From the NCBI GenBank assembly GCA_002691085.1, contig NZGX01000064.1:1-19124 (forward strand): a stretch of DNA of 19,124 bases, in the 5' to 3' direction. The DNA is from Rhodospirillaceae bacterium (GTDB taxonomy: Bacteria; Pseudomonadota; Alphaproteobacteria; Rhodospirillales; Rhodospirillaceae). Under the pieces are notes generated by a model. That model was not told the DNA's origin, searched no databases, and saw only the letters and a program-made list of their open reading frames with translations. Of the stretch, positions 1 through 8,116 are shown one piece after another (position 1 is the stretch's first letter; each line of letters begins with the position of its first letter). The position numbers and the translations under genes were made by a program.

Positions 1-660
1 GATGATATAGAGACTGCTTCTTATATTAAAAATGGACTCAAGGATTCAGGTTATGACGTTGACCACGCTGAAGATGGAGAAAAGGGCTTAAAGTTAGCAT
101 TAAATAATTCATATAATATGTTAATTGTAGATCGTATGCTGCCTAAAATGAATGGTATTGATATTGTCAATGCAATAAGAAATGAGGGTTTAAAAACACC
201 CGTTTTATTTCTCAGTGCCCTTGGTAATATAGAAGATAAGGTAGCTGGCCTAAAGTCTGGCGGTGATGATTATTTAACAAAACCATTCGCATTAATTGAA
301 TTATTAGCAAGGGTTGAGGCTCTTATTAGAAGAGACTCTCAACAATCTGGGGATACTTTCTTATCCATTGGAGATGTTGAAATGGATATTCTAGCAAGAA
401 CGGTAAAAAGACAAGGAAAGAGAGTTTATCTTCATCCAAGAGAGTTTAAATTGCTTGAGTATCTCTTAAGGAATGCTAATCAGGTTGTAACAAGAACTAT
501 GCTTTTAGAAAATGTTTGGGAATATCATTTTGATCCTCAAACAAACGTAATAGATGTCCATATTAGCAGATTAAGGCAGAAAATTGATAAACCTTTTGAA
601 AAGCCAATTCTGAAAACCATCAGAGGTGATGGCTACATGATAAAAGCAGAGTCTCAGTGA
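1..660 (+). CDS. OmpR-family response regulator, 5' end cut by window edge
   Basis: Cytoplasmic transcription regulator, the output half of a two-component system. The reading frame is open from base 1, so the gene starts outside the window and probably lacks fewer than ten residues. The visible 219 residues begin with the acidic pair of the receiver domain. The phosphoacceptor Asp is at fragment residue 44 (LIVDRMLP), followed by the switch Ser72 (LFLSA) and Lys94 (LTKPF). A C-terminal winged-helix DNA-binding domain covers about 125-217 and ends in the typical RGDGYMI strand. The stop overlaps the kinase start by four bases (GTGA), so the two are translationally coupled. The ATG at 118 is internal to the receiver domain and is not a credible start. 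The signal sensed and the target genes are not visible; similarity to CusR/CzcR-type regulators is only general. Confidence 0.93.
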   Translation, partial: DDIETASYIKNGLKDSGYDVDHAEDGEKGLKLALNNSYNMLIVDRMLPKMNGIDIVNAIRNEGLKTPVLFLSALGNIEDKVAGLKSGGDDYLTKPFALIELLARVEALIRRDSQQSGDTFLSIGDVEMDILARTVKRQGKRVYLHPREFKLLEYLLRNANQVVTRTMLLENVWEYHFDPQTNVIDVHISRLRQKIDKPFEKPILKTIRGDGYMIKAESQ

Positions 661-2030
661 GCAGGTTAAGGGGATTATTTAATACTACAACTTTTAGGCT
701 TTCCTTGCTTTATTCTGTAATTTTTGCAAGTTCAGTGAGTATTCTCTTTTTGTTTGTTTATATAAATTCAGGGACTTTTGCTGAGGACCAAATGGAAGCT
801 GCAATCACCACCGAAGTTCAAGGTTTTAGTGAAACATATAAAAGAGATGGGATACTCGGCTTGGTTGCGGTTATTAATAGAAGAGTTGATCCTAACTTTA
901 GAACTGATGGAGTCTATATTTTGACAGAACCTGGTGGAAGGCGGATAGCTGGTAATCTTTCTACTTGGCCAAAAAATGTTGAGGCTCAGGAAGAATGGAT
1001 AAATTTTTCAAGTTTAGATATGACAAGATCAATATCTTCTCCAGCTGATGTAAGAGCTCTTCAATTAATTATAACTCCGGGGGGTTATAAGTTATTAGTT
1101 GGGAGAGATATAAGTGTATTAGACAGCTTTAGAGAGGGATTGTTAAGATCCTTAAATATAGGATTAGGTATAACAATTGCACTGGGTATTCTTGGTGGTA
1201 TTTTATTTAGTAGATCAATAATGAGTAGGGTAGAAAGAATTACTCTTACTTGTAGAGAAATCATGAAAGGAGATTTAAGTCAGCGAATTTCTGGTGCTGG
1301 TAAAGATGATGAATTATCAAGATTGTCGAGTTCTGTTAATGAAATGTTAGATCAGATAGAAAGGTTAATGAATGGATTGCGGGAGGTTTCTGATAATGTG
1401 GCCCATGATTTAAGAACGCCGCTAAACAGATTAAGAACAAAGCTTGAATTAATTTCTAATAAAACAAAACAACCAAATGATAAAAAATATTTAGACGAAG
1501 CTATTACTCATGCAGATGATTTATTAGCAACATTTTCTTCTTTATTAAGGATAGCCCGAGCAGAAGCTTCATTAAAAAATAATTTTAAAGAAATTAATCT
1601 TTCGGAGATAGTTAATTCAGCAATCGAATTATATCTTCCTCTGTCTGAGGAGGAAAAAATTTCTCTTACTATTAACATATCAGAAAATCAGAAAAGCTGG
1701 GGTGATCCACATCTAGTAGCCCAGGCTATAGCAAATTTAATAGATAATGCAATCAAGTATACTCCTGAGGAGGGTAGAATTACTGTTGAATTATATTCTA
1801 AACCTGATGGTATTTATTTTTTTATATCTGATACTGGACCTGGTATACCGGAGATCTTGCATGAAAAGGTATTAGAGCGTTTATACAGGATTGATGATAG
1901 TCGTACATCATCTGGGTCAGGTCTTGGTTTAAGTTTAGTTAATGCAGTGGTTAAATCACACAAATGTAAATTAAATTTACAAAATCTTGACCCAGGTTTA
2001 AAAGTTACTATCTTTTTTCCTAAAGATTAG
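657..2030 (+). CDS. Sensor histidine kinase (HAMP-HisKA-HATPase)
   Basis: Inner-membrane sensor kinase, partner of the preceding regulator. The start is a GTG inside the GTGA overlap with the regulator stop. The 457-residue protein has a first membrane helix at about 13-37, a periplasmic sensor region of roughly 125 residues and a second helix at about 164-186. A HAMP linker follows, then the dimerisation/phosphoacceptor helix with His250 (VAHDLRTPLNR). The ATP-binding domain shows the N box (NLIDNAIKYT, 360-369), G1 (DTGPGI, 392-397) and G2 (GSGLGLS, 420-426). The VSDNVAHDLRTPL form is common in proteobacterial kinases of the CusS/QseC-like group. No recognised ligand-binding domain is apparent in the periplasmic part, so the stimulus is unknown. 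The gene ends three bases before the convergent next gene. Confidence 0.93.
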   Translation: MSRLRGLFNTTTFRLSLLYSVIFASSVSILFLFVYINSGTFAEDQMEAAITTEVQGFSETYKRDGILGLVAVINRRVDPNFRTDGVYILTEPGGRRIAGNLSTWPKNVEAQEEWINFSSLDMTRSISSPADVRALQLIITPGGYKLLVGRDISVLDSFREGLLRSLNIGLGITIALGILGGILFSRSIMSRVERITLTCREIMKGDLSQRISGAGKDDELSRLSSSVNEMLDQIERLMNGLREVSDNVAHDLRTPLNRLRTKLELISNKTKQPNDKKYLDEAITHADDLLATFSSLLRIARAEASLKNNFKEINLSEIVNSAIELYLPLSEEEKISLTINISENQKSWGDPHLVAQAIANLIDNAIKYTPEEGRITVELYSKPDGIYFFISDTGPGIPEILHEKVLERLYRIDDSRTSSGSGLGLSLVNAVVKSHKCKLNLQNLDPGLKVTIFFPKD

Positions 2031-2033
2031 TTT

Positions 2034-2603
2034 CTAGCTTTTATTAGGTATAAAAGGACAGTAATCTTCTTTTTCAACAAGATCATAGGCAAAAATAAAC
2101 TTTGCCATTCCACAAAGTACAGCCATTATAACACCTAATTCTACCATTTCTGCATCTGTGAAATGTGACTTGCATCTCTCATATATATCTTTTGTAACTG
2201 CTCCTTTAGGGTTAGTAAGTACCATCACATCAGCTAGGGCGAGCACTGCTTTTTCTTTATCAGTAAATGGGCCATCTTCATAATTATCTAATTGATTAAT
2301 CTTCTCTTCCTCAATACCAGCTCTGATTGCATCTATCCTATCACCTCTGTTACAAAAAGCACAACCATGTATATTCGCAAGTCTTAACCTAACAAGTTCA
2401 ACTATCTGTAGATTTATCCTGCCGGAATAAAAAACTTTCTTATAGAAATCATCCATGTACCAATCATAGATTTTTGGTGAGTTTCCTAATACTTCAACAA
2501 AAGTTGCGTCCTTATGAACTTTCATTGAGTCCTCCCAGGCGTTCATCATATGATTTGGAAGGTTATCTTTAGGGACTCTTTTAAATAATGTATTTGGTTT
2601 CAT
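2034..2603 (-). CDS. Carboxymuconolactone decarboxylase/AhpD-like protein
   Basis: Protein of 189 residues in the AhpD/carboxymuconolactone decarboxylase fold. The AhpD signature Glu-(x11)-Cys-x-x-Cys is present: Glu69, Cys81 and Cys84 in ANIHGCAFCNRGDR. The histidine that usually follows four residues after the second Cys in AhpD is replaced by Asp88. A thiol peroxidase or disulfide relay function is therefore possible, but the AhpD proton relay is not intact. Family members near catabolic genes are often of unknown function. An AAGGTAA ribosome site lies 6 bases upstream of the ATG, and a good sigma-70-like promoter lies further upstream. It shares its strand with the catabolic block to its right but is separated from it by a plus-strand gene, so it has its own promoter. 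Confidence 0.85.
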   Translation of the reverse strand: MKPNTLFKRVPKDNLPNHMMNAWEDSMKVHKDATFVEVLGNSPKIYDWYMDDFYKKVFYSGRINLQIVELVRLRLANIHGCAFCNRGDRIDAIRAGIEEEKINQLDNYEDGPFTDKEKAVLALADVMVLTNPKGAVTKDIYERCKSHFTDAEMVELGVIMAVLCGMAKFIFAYDLVEKEDYCPFIPNKS

Positions 2604-2625
2604 AAGAATTACCTTTATTATTAAA

Positions 2626-2654
2626 TTAATAGAAAATATTTATATAAGTTTCAA
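2626..2654 (-). promoter_or_regulatory. Predicted sigma-70 promoter of the AhpD-like gene
   Basis: On the minus strand, TTGAAA (2654-2649) is followed after 17 bases by TATTAA (2631-2626), close to the sigma-70 consensus. It would start a transcript near 2619, about 15 bases before the ATG at 2603. In such AT-rich DNA chance matches are common, so this is a prediction only. Confidence 0.4.
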
Positions 2655-2682
2655 TTTATTAAAATATAATAAAAAAATAGAA

Positions 2683-3228
2683 ATGTCCAAAAGCTTAAAT
2701 TATTTATTACCAAAGTATCAATTTAAAGAATATCACTCAATATTTGTAAACGGAGAGATCAATGATGTATTTATGCATGTCAAGGAAATGGATCTTTCTG
2801 ATTCAAAGATTGCATGTATTTTGATGTATATATGGAGAATAGTTGCTCGTTTTTTTATAAACGACTTATCTAATTCAAATATGTCTGTCTCAGATTTTAT
2901 TCAATTGGAATATTTACCTCCCTTTGAGATATCAAGAGGTTTAATAGGGGGAGGCGGCAAGCCAAAAAATTATAAGAAAATTTCACCGGAGGAATTTAAA
3001 GATTTTAATGCTAAGGAAACTATAAAACTAGTTTGGGCTTTTTGGCTGTCATCTGAACTTCCAAAAAAAACAATTATTCATACGGAAACAAGAGTATTTT
3101 GTAGTGATAGGCCAACATATATAAAGTTTCTATTATATTGGATTATTATAAGACCCTGGTCAGGATTGATACGGATTCGTCTTTTAAAGTCGATTAAAAA
3201 GAAAACTGAATTGGTCAAAATTCTATAA
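2683..3228 (+). CDS. Conserved SRPBCC-like protein of unknown function
   Basis: Protein of 181 residues with no signal peptide. The pattern suggests an SRPBCC/Bet v1-like family: the N-terminal FKEYHSIFVNGEINDVFMHV resembles the opening strand and helix of such folds, and a strand rich in Thr/Glu (IHTETRVFCSDRPTYIKF) precedes a C-terminal helix with RPWSGLIRIRLLKSI. The LxTETRV...D...RF..YW..IRP.SGLIR arrangement is one I recall from uncharacterised bacterial proteins, but I cannot name the family with certainty. It is the only plus-strand gene within the minus-strand block and its last 14 bases overlap the end of the convergent MDR gene. No clear ribosome site precedes the ATG. Function unknown. 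Confidence 0.7.
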   Translation: MSKSLNYLLPKYQFKEYHSIFVNGEINDVFMHVKEMDLSDSKIACILMYIWRIVARFFINDLSNSNMSVSDFIQLEYLPPFEISRGLIGGGGKPKNYKKISPEEFKDFNAKETIKLVWAFWLSSELPKKTIIHTETRVFCSDRPTYIKFLLYWIIIRPWSGLIRIRLLKSIKKKTELVKIL

Positions 3229-4219
3229 CTACTTTTCCTATATGTGAGCCAGAGGCTAAATATTTATATGCATCGGGAGTATCTTCAAATTTAAATACTT
3301 TATCGATGATCGGCTTAAAAGTATTTGCTTCACATGCTTTCACAAAGTCATTTAGCATATTCCTACTTCCTGATGTTATGCCCTTGAGGATTAAATTTTT
3401 AAATAATAACCCTCCAAGGTTTGGATATTTATCTCTTCCGGCAAGTGCTCCAATAAAGCCAATTCTTCCGTTCGGATTACAACAGGCAATTGACTGTTCT
3501 AAAGTTCCAATTCCGCCAGTTTCCACAACAATATCAACTCCTCCAGTTTCTTTTAGAACTAATTTCTCCCAATCGAGATTCTCTTTATAATTTACAGTAA
3601 AATCTGCACCTAATTTTTTCATCTGAGATAGTTTATTATTACTTGAGGAAGTTATTACAACTCTTGCCCCATTTATTTTTGCTAGTTGAAGGGCAAATAC
3701 GGAAACACCCCCTGTTCCAAGCATGAGGACAGTATCACCTGCTTTTATTTGACCAAGTGTTTCTAAACAAGCCCATACTGTAGCCCCCGCAACTGGTAAT
3801 GTTGCATTTTCTATATCTGACAATGAGCTAGCTACTTTTACGAGGCACTTTTCCGGCAATACAACTCTCTCAGCTAACAAGCCATCTGAAGTATTACCTA
3901 GATCATTTTGGAAATATTTTGGATAGAAATCCCCATCTGTCCAATTTACAAAGTGAGTTGGACATACTTTATCCCCTACGTTAAAGTTTTTTACATCTTG
4001 ACCAACAGATATAATTTCTCCGGTACCGTCACTAATCGGAATGCGATTTTCGGGTTTTGGTCCTCCATATCGATTATTAATAATTAATAAGTCTCTATGA
4101 TTTAGTGCAAAGGCTTTCATAGCCACAACAACTTCTCCAAATCCTGCAATTGGAGGAGTATCTTCACTTTGTGTTAATGAGTTAATACCTTCTTGTTTTC
4201 CAATATGCCAAACTTTCAT
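3215..4219 (-). CDS. MDR-family zinc-type alcohol dehydrogenase/quinone oxidoreductase-like protein
   Basis: Probable NAD(P)(H)-dependent oxidoreductase of the medium-chain dehydrogenase/reductase superfamily, 334 residues. The N-terminal GroES-like half includes NHRDLLIINNRYG and the ISDGTGEIISVG turn; the Rossmann half carries the nucleotide motif GTGGVS at 168-173. The four-cysteine structural-zinc loop of classical alcohol dehydrogenases is absent, which fits the quinone oxidoreductase-like branch. Cys86 and His89 in GDKVCPTHF are the most visible candidates for metal binding, but I would not claim zinc. It is the last gene of the minus-strand catabolic block, 40 bases after the dienelactone hydrolase, and overlaps the convergent gene by 14 bases. 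It probably reduces an enone or oxidises an alcohol in the pathway; substrate unknown. Confidence 0.87.
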   Translation of the reverse strand: MKVWHIGKQEGINSLTQSEDTPPIAGFGEVVVAMKAFALNHRDLLIINNRYGGPKPENRIPISDGTGEIISVGQDVKNFNVGDKVCPTHFVNWTDGDFYPKYFQNDLGNTSDGLLAERVVLPEKCLVKVASSLSDIENATLPVAGATVWACLETLGQIKAGDTVLMLGTGGVSVFALQLAKINGARVVITSSSNNKLSQMKKLGADFTVNYKENLDWEKLVLKETGGVDIVVETGGIGTLEQSIACCNPNGRIGFIGALAGRDKYPNLGGLLFKNLILKGITSGSRNMLNDFVKACEANTFKPIIDKVFKFEDTPDAYKYLASGSHIGKVVIEF

Positions 4220-4259
4220 TTTATTTTTCCCGTTTTTATTTTTTTAATATAATTTTTTT

Positions 4260-4955
4260 TCAAAGGTTATTTCTAAATAAATCTAGTGACCTACTATTAG
4301 CTAAATCAGCAGCACTAGCGTCATAATGGGTTGGATCTGTATCTCTAGCAAATCCATGATCGCAGTTTGGATAAATAAAGGTTGTGACACTATTATTTTT
4401 TTCTAATTGATTGCAAATACTCTCAGCGGTTTCTATTGGCACAAAAGAGTCTTTTTCTGCAAAGTGAAGCTGAAGAGGCGATTTTATTTCTTTAGACTCT
4501 CCTAAAACACCCTCAATACCAACACCGTAATACCCCGAACTTGCATCTACATCTGTACGTGCTGCGGTCAAATAAGTTAGTAAGCCGCCTAGACAATAAC
4601 CAACACTACCTACTTTACCTGAACATCCATCAATATTTCTTAGAGTATCTATTGAAGATTGAATATCTTTGATGCTTTGATCAACATTAAACTTACCGTA
4701 TAATTCCAACCCCTTACTGAAATCATTTTCATCTGTTGGATCTAACTGAATCCCTGGCTGAAGCCGCCAAAATAAATCTGGGGCCAGGGCATAAAAACCT
4801 TTTTCTGCTAGATTGTCACAAACGTTTCTTAGCCACTGATTAACTCCAAAGATTTCTTGTATAACAATTATACCTGGTCCATTCTCTTTAGGTGATGATA
4901 GGTATCCCATTAGGTTACCATCAGTAGTAGTTATTGAAATTTCCGATTTACTCAT
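4260..4955 (-). CDS. Dienelactone hydrolase family protein
   Basis: Soluble alpha/beta hydrolase of 231 residues. Residues matching the dienelactone hydrolase active site are all visible: Glu34 (IQEIFG), the nucleophile Cys121 in GYCLGG, Asp169 (AEKD) and His200 (CDHGF). In characterised members this Cys-His-Asp triad opens dienelactones made after aromatic ring cleavage, though many homologues hydrolyse other esters or lactones. The start at 4955 is chosen because AGAAGGAA lies just upstream and because MSKSEISITTTDG is the usual family N terminus; the frame stays open to 5081 but that extension overlaps the SDR gene and looks non-coding. It lies 29 bases after the SDR stop, so the two are probably co-transcribed. 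Confidence 0.9.
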   Translation of the reverse strand: MSKSEISITTTDGNLMGYLSSPKENGPGIIVIQEIFGVNQWLRNVCDNLAEKGFYALAPDLFWRLQPGIQLDPTDENDFSKGLELYGKFNVDQSIKDIQSSIDTLRNIDGCSGKVGSVGYCLGGLLTYLTAARTDVDASSGYYGVGIEGVLGESKEIKSPLQLHFAEKDSFVPIETAESICNQLEKNNSVTTFIYPNCDHGFARDTDPTHYDASAADLANSRSLDLFRNNL

Positions 4956-4984
4956 ATTTAATTCCTTCTTTTGTAATCTTATAA

Positions 4985-5734
4985 TTAAGCATCCAAAACA
5001 AGCCCAGATGAAATATTCAGATTTGTTCCTGTCATAGAGTCTGCATGATTTGAACATAAAAATAATATTGACCCAGCACACTCTTCTGGTGATGCAATTC
5101 TACCAAGAGGGAGGGATGATCTTAGATTATTCATTTCAGTATCTGTAAGCCTGTCTAACATAGGTGTATCAACTGGCCCTGGAGACACAATATTTATTCT
5201 TATCCCATCAGGGGCCCACTCTTTGGCACAATATCGAACAAGGTTGACTAAAGCAGTCTTTGATGATGCATATGCAGCACCTGAAAGATGGCTTCCTCCA
5301 TTATATCCATTAGACGAGCCGCACAAAATTACGACTCCTCCAGGTTTCGTTATTTTTTTATACCCGTGCTTAAGCATTAAAAATGCTGAGGTTAGATTAG
5401 TCGCTACAACCTTTTCCCATTCATCAAGGCTCATTTCATCTATTCTTCCGCTGCCAACCATACCAGCAAGATGAATAAGAAAGTCCAATCTACCAAAATG
5501 ATCAATACATTTTTCTATTGCATCCTTTACTTCGTTCTCTTTTGTTACATCAACAGCAAGGTGCAGTACGTCATTATTTTTAAAACGAAAGTCACTTCTC
5601 CCCGTTGCAACCACTTTTACCCCCGATTCAAGGAGCATTTCAACTACTGACCTTCCAATTCCTCCATAAGCCCCAGTTACAAGCGCAACTTTATTTTTTG
5701 AATTTAATAGAAATATCCTTTCAGATTTTCTCAC
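4985..5734 (-). CDS. SDR-family oxidoreductase
   Basis: Classical short-chain dehydrogenase/reductase, 249 residues. The cofactor motif TGAYGGIG is at 20-27, the usual NNAG is HLAG near 88-91, Asn113 is the structural Asn, and the catalytic Tyr155-x3-Lys159 lies in AYASSK with Ser residues at 140-141. The SPGPVDTPM segment follows, as in many members. An Arg at 46 in TGR after the second strand suggests NADP(H) preference, but weakly. The start is a GTG whose G is shared with the preceding TAG stop (TAGTG), so translation is coupled to the TenA-like gene. It probably oxidises or reduces a hydroxy/keto intermediate of the same pathway; FabG-like activity cannot be excluded from sequence alone. 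Confidence 0.9.
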   Translation of the reverse strand: MRKSERIFLLNSKNKVALVTGAYGGIGRSVVEMLLESGVKVVATGRSDFRFKNNDVLHLAVDVTKENEVKDAIEKCIDHFGRLDFLIHLAGMVGSGRIDEMSLDEWEKVVATNLTSAFLMLKHGYKKITKPGGVVILCGSSNGYNGGSHLSGAAYASSKTALVNLVRYCAKEWAPDGIRINIVSPGPVDTPMLDRLTDTEMNNLRSSLPLGRIASPEECAGSILFLCSNHADSMTGTNLNISSGLVLDA

Positions 5735-6459
5735 TAGGCAGCCTGTGGGACATTCTTAACGTATTTTTCAAAAATATTTTCTAGCATTTGCCATCTCATT
5801 TGAGTTGATGCGGTAACTGCAGATATAGCCTTTTTCTGAAGTTCGGGTGTATTTGAATATTGAGCTGTGATTTCTAAGCCAACATGAGCATGTTCGGCGT
5901 CACCTTCAATGTGAACATGAAAAAATTCCATATCATCATCATTAAGACCCATTTTTCTCATAGCTTCTACGTATGCTGGATACAGTGTTGGAAGTTGACC
6001 TTCAAGTGCAACCATTATTCCAGCTGCGCTTTCTGCTAAATGTCTAACATTTACAAGCTCCCATATCCATGATCTCATAGCCCTAGTTGAGGGTAAAACA
6101 CATCCCATATTTTCAGCATCGTAAAACTCTTTTTCATCAATACCACAAGCTTTACCAAATTTTACAAGAAGGTCTGGGTGGCGTTTTTGAGGCGTATCTG
6201 GCATTTCTTCACCAATGAGGTTTTCAAGAAGGTGCTGTCTAGCCTCAAGGTCATCTAGCCTACAAAATAATTGCGCAAACTGCTGAGGGATTGGATCGAT
6301 ATAGTAAAAATGCTGAACCGCCCATTTACCAATCTGTTTTAGATCCAACTCACCATTAGCCCATGCTAAGCTAAACGGGTGTGCCCCAGAATGTACAGAA
6401 GTTCTTGCATCCTCGAGTGCTGTATAGAATTCTTTTTGTCCCATCAAAGTATTTACCAT
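5734..6459 (-). CDS. TenA/PqqC-fold protein, putative heme-oxygenase-like metal oxidase
   Basis: Helical protein of 241 residues in the heme-oxygenase-like superfamily that includes TenA, PqqC, CADD and the iron-dependent HDO oxidases. Likely metal ligands can be seen: Glu84/Glu85 and His94 in the IGEEMPDTPQKRH segment, Glu153 in ALEGQLP, and the C-terminal His183-x3-Asp187-x2-His190 (HIEGDAEH). That set matches the diiron pattern better than TenA thiaminase, and no thiamine genes are nearby. It starts at an ATG 6 bases after AAGGAG and shares one base with the SDR downstream. It could carry out an O2-dependent oxidation, decarboxylation or fragmentation within the catabolic block. The reaction itself is inference; the fold and ligands are fairly secure. 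Confidence 0.82.
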   Translation of the reverse strand: MVNTLMGQKEFYTALEDARTSVHSGAHPFSLAWANGELDLKQIGKWAVQHFYYIDPIPQQFAQLFCRLDDLEARQHLLENLIGEEMPDTPQKRHPDLLVKFGKACGIDEKEFYDAENMGCVLPSTRAMRSWIWELVNVRHLAESAAGIMVALEGQLPTLYPAYVEAMRKMGLNDDDMEFFHVHIEGDAEHAHVGLEITAQYSNTPELQKKAISAVTASTQMRWQMLENIFEKYVKNVPQAA

Positions 6460-6497
6460 TGATAACTCCTTTTATTTATTTTCTAAATTAGATATTC

Positions 6498-6641
6498 CTA
6501 GCTAGAACCCCATTGAGGTAAAGGAAAATTCTCTATAGGAATAGTCGTTGTTTTCTCTTCTGTAAAGAATTGTAAACAATCTTTTGCACTATCTCTACCT
6601 ATTCCTGACTTTTTATATCCCCCAAAAGGTGCTCTTAGTTC
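6498..6641 (-). pseudogene. Out-of-frame C-terminal end of the aldehyde dehydrogenase
   Basis: Re-reading one base (G at 6641, complement strand) after the Thr-Arg codons puts the aldehyde dehydrogenase back in frame for 47 more residues. These start ELRAPFGGYKKSGIGRD, the most conserved C-terminal ALDH motif, and end QWGSS before a TAG at 6500-6498. The repaired protein would be 507 residues counted from 8020, or 505 from the preferred start at 8014, which suits the family. The next gene starts 39 bases later, so the original stop fits the operon spacing. No classic slippery heptamer is present, so programmed frameshifting is not indicated. Confidence 0.85.
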
Positions 6642-8014
6642 CTTGTCATTGGAGTGTTCACCCAAATTGTCCCGGCCCTTATATTTTGTGAGGCTTTCAT
6701 TACTGTTGGAAGGTTATCAGACCATATATATCCAACCAATCCAAAGCTAGATGAGTTTGCTATATGTATAGCCTCATCGATTTCTTTGAAGGTGAGAAAT
6801 GATGCAAACGGACCAAAGATTTCCTCCTGACAAATTCGCGATTCATTGGATTTTGCCATATATGCTGTTGGTTTTAAATAAAAACCTTTTTCGTGTAAGC
6901 TATCCCTTTCACCCCCTGTAAGGAGTTCAGCGCCTTCATTTTTAGCAATATCGCAATAACTCAGCACTCTATTCATATGCTCCTCATGGCACACAGGACC
7001 AATCTCAGTAGATTTTACCATAGGGTCACCAACCCTAATTTTCTTCGACCTTTCTATGAATTTATCTATAAATTCATTTGCAATATCTTCTTGGACTAAG
7101 ATTCTTGAGCCCGCTAAACATTGTTGGCCGTTATTTGAATAAATCCCTAAAATAGTTCCATCCATCGCTCTATCAAGGTTTGCTGAATTTGTTATGATAT
7201 TTGCTGACTTACCACCTAACTCTAATGCGACAGGTTTAAGCCCTTCATTCGCCCTACCTGCAATAATTGCTCCGGTTGATGTTCCGCCTGTAAACGATAC
7301 CACATCTACACCAGGATGCTTTACAAGAGCATCACCTGTAATTTTACCATTCCCATTAACAAGATTAACAACTCCTTTAGGTATGTCTGTTTTATGTATT
7401 AGTTCTACAACTTTATGTAAAGATAAGGGTGTGTATTCACTTGGTTTCAGAACACAAGTATTCCCAAATGCAATACATGAAGCAATTTTCATACTGCATA
7501 AGGCTAAAGGGGCGTTCCAAGGTCCAATTAAAGCCCCAACCCCAATTGGTTCTCTTGTCACTATAGAAAGATATGGTTTAGTTTGTGTGTATGATTCTCC
7601 TGAAGCTTGACTTGCCACTTCTGAAAAGAACTCAAAGTTCCAACCAGCGCGGATAACATGCATAGATTTTATATATTCCATTGTAAGACCTGCATTAATG
7701 CATTCAAGGAAGGCAAGCTCTTCTGCATTTTCTTTTAGGATATCTCTAATCTGCAACATCACCTTCTTTCTTTCATCGACTGACATTCGTGGCCATGGTC
7801 CATTATCAAATGCTTCTCTAGCAGCACTAACTGCTTGATCGACTTCAGAATTTGAAGATTGTTGAAGGTCTGAAATATGTATCTCATTAATTGGACTAAT
7901 TACGGGTATAATATCTTCATTTTTAGATATTAAAGTTGGTTCGCCATTTATTATGCTTGTAACGCATTTTTTTATCTGAAATTTTTCATTAAATTCTTGA
8001 TACATATTATTCAT
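6635..8014 (-). CDS. Aldehyde dehydrogenase (HpaE-like), truncated by a one-base frameshift
   Basis: NAD(P)+-dependent aldehyde dehydrogenase, resembling HpaE and other semialdehyde dehydrogenases of aromatic catabolism. Counted from the ATG at 8020, the oxyanion Asn169 (GPWN), FTGGTSTG (243-250), Glu267 (LELGGK) and catalytic Cys301 (GQQCLAG) are all present. The frame stops after IWVNTPMTRN, losing the conserved PFGGYKxSG end, which continues in another frame just downstream. The start at 8014 is preferred because AAAGGA lies 6 bases before it; the ATG at 8020 directly abuts the AAAGGA. A perfect TATAAT reading on this strand at 8091-8086 might give the gene its own promoter, but its -35 partner is poor. 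Whether the shift is real or an assembly error decides if the enzyme is active. Confidence 0.88.
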   Translation of the reverse strand: MNNMYQEFNEKFQIKKCVTSIINGEPTLISKNEDIIPVISPINEIHISDLQQSSNSEVDQAVSAAREAFDNGPWPRMSVDERKKVMLQIRDILKENAEELAFLECINAGLTMEYIKSMHVIRAGWNFEFFSEVASQASGESYTQTKPYLSIVTREPIGVGALIGPWNAPLALCSMKIASCIAFGNTCVLKPSEYTPLSLHKVVELIHKTDIPKGVVNLVNGNGKITGDALVKHPGVDVVSFTGGTSTGAIIAGRANEGLKPVALELGGKSANIITNSANLDRAMDGTILGIYSNNGQQCLAGSRILVQEDIANEFIDKFIERSKKIRVGDPMVKSTEIGPVCHEEHMNRVLSYCDIAKNEGAELLTGGERDSLHEKGFYLKPTAYMAKSNESRICQEEIFGPFASFLTFKEIDEAIHIANSSSFGLVGYIWSDNLPTVMKASQNIRAGTIWVNTPMTRN

Positions 8015-8116
8015 TTTCATTCCTTTATTATTTCCTAACTAAAAATATTAAGTTTACCAATTTTAATTAGCTTAATTATTTTTTCATTATACTTCTATTT
8101 CTTTTGTAGGAAGCGA

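Noticed and set aside
4956..5081. N-terminal extension of the dienelactone hydrolase frame
   Set aside because: It overlaps the SDR gene, has no family similarity, and AGAAGGAA marks the ATG at 4955.
7194..7610. Plus-strand open frame inside the aldehyde dehydrogenase gene
   Set aside because: It is the complement of conserved ALDH sequence with no family features; other antisense frames (3306-3590, 8381-8719, 17507-17899) were dismissed for the same reason.
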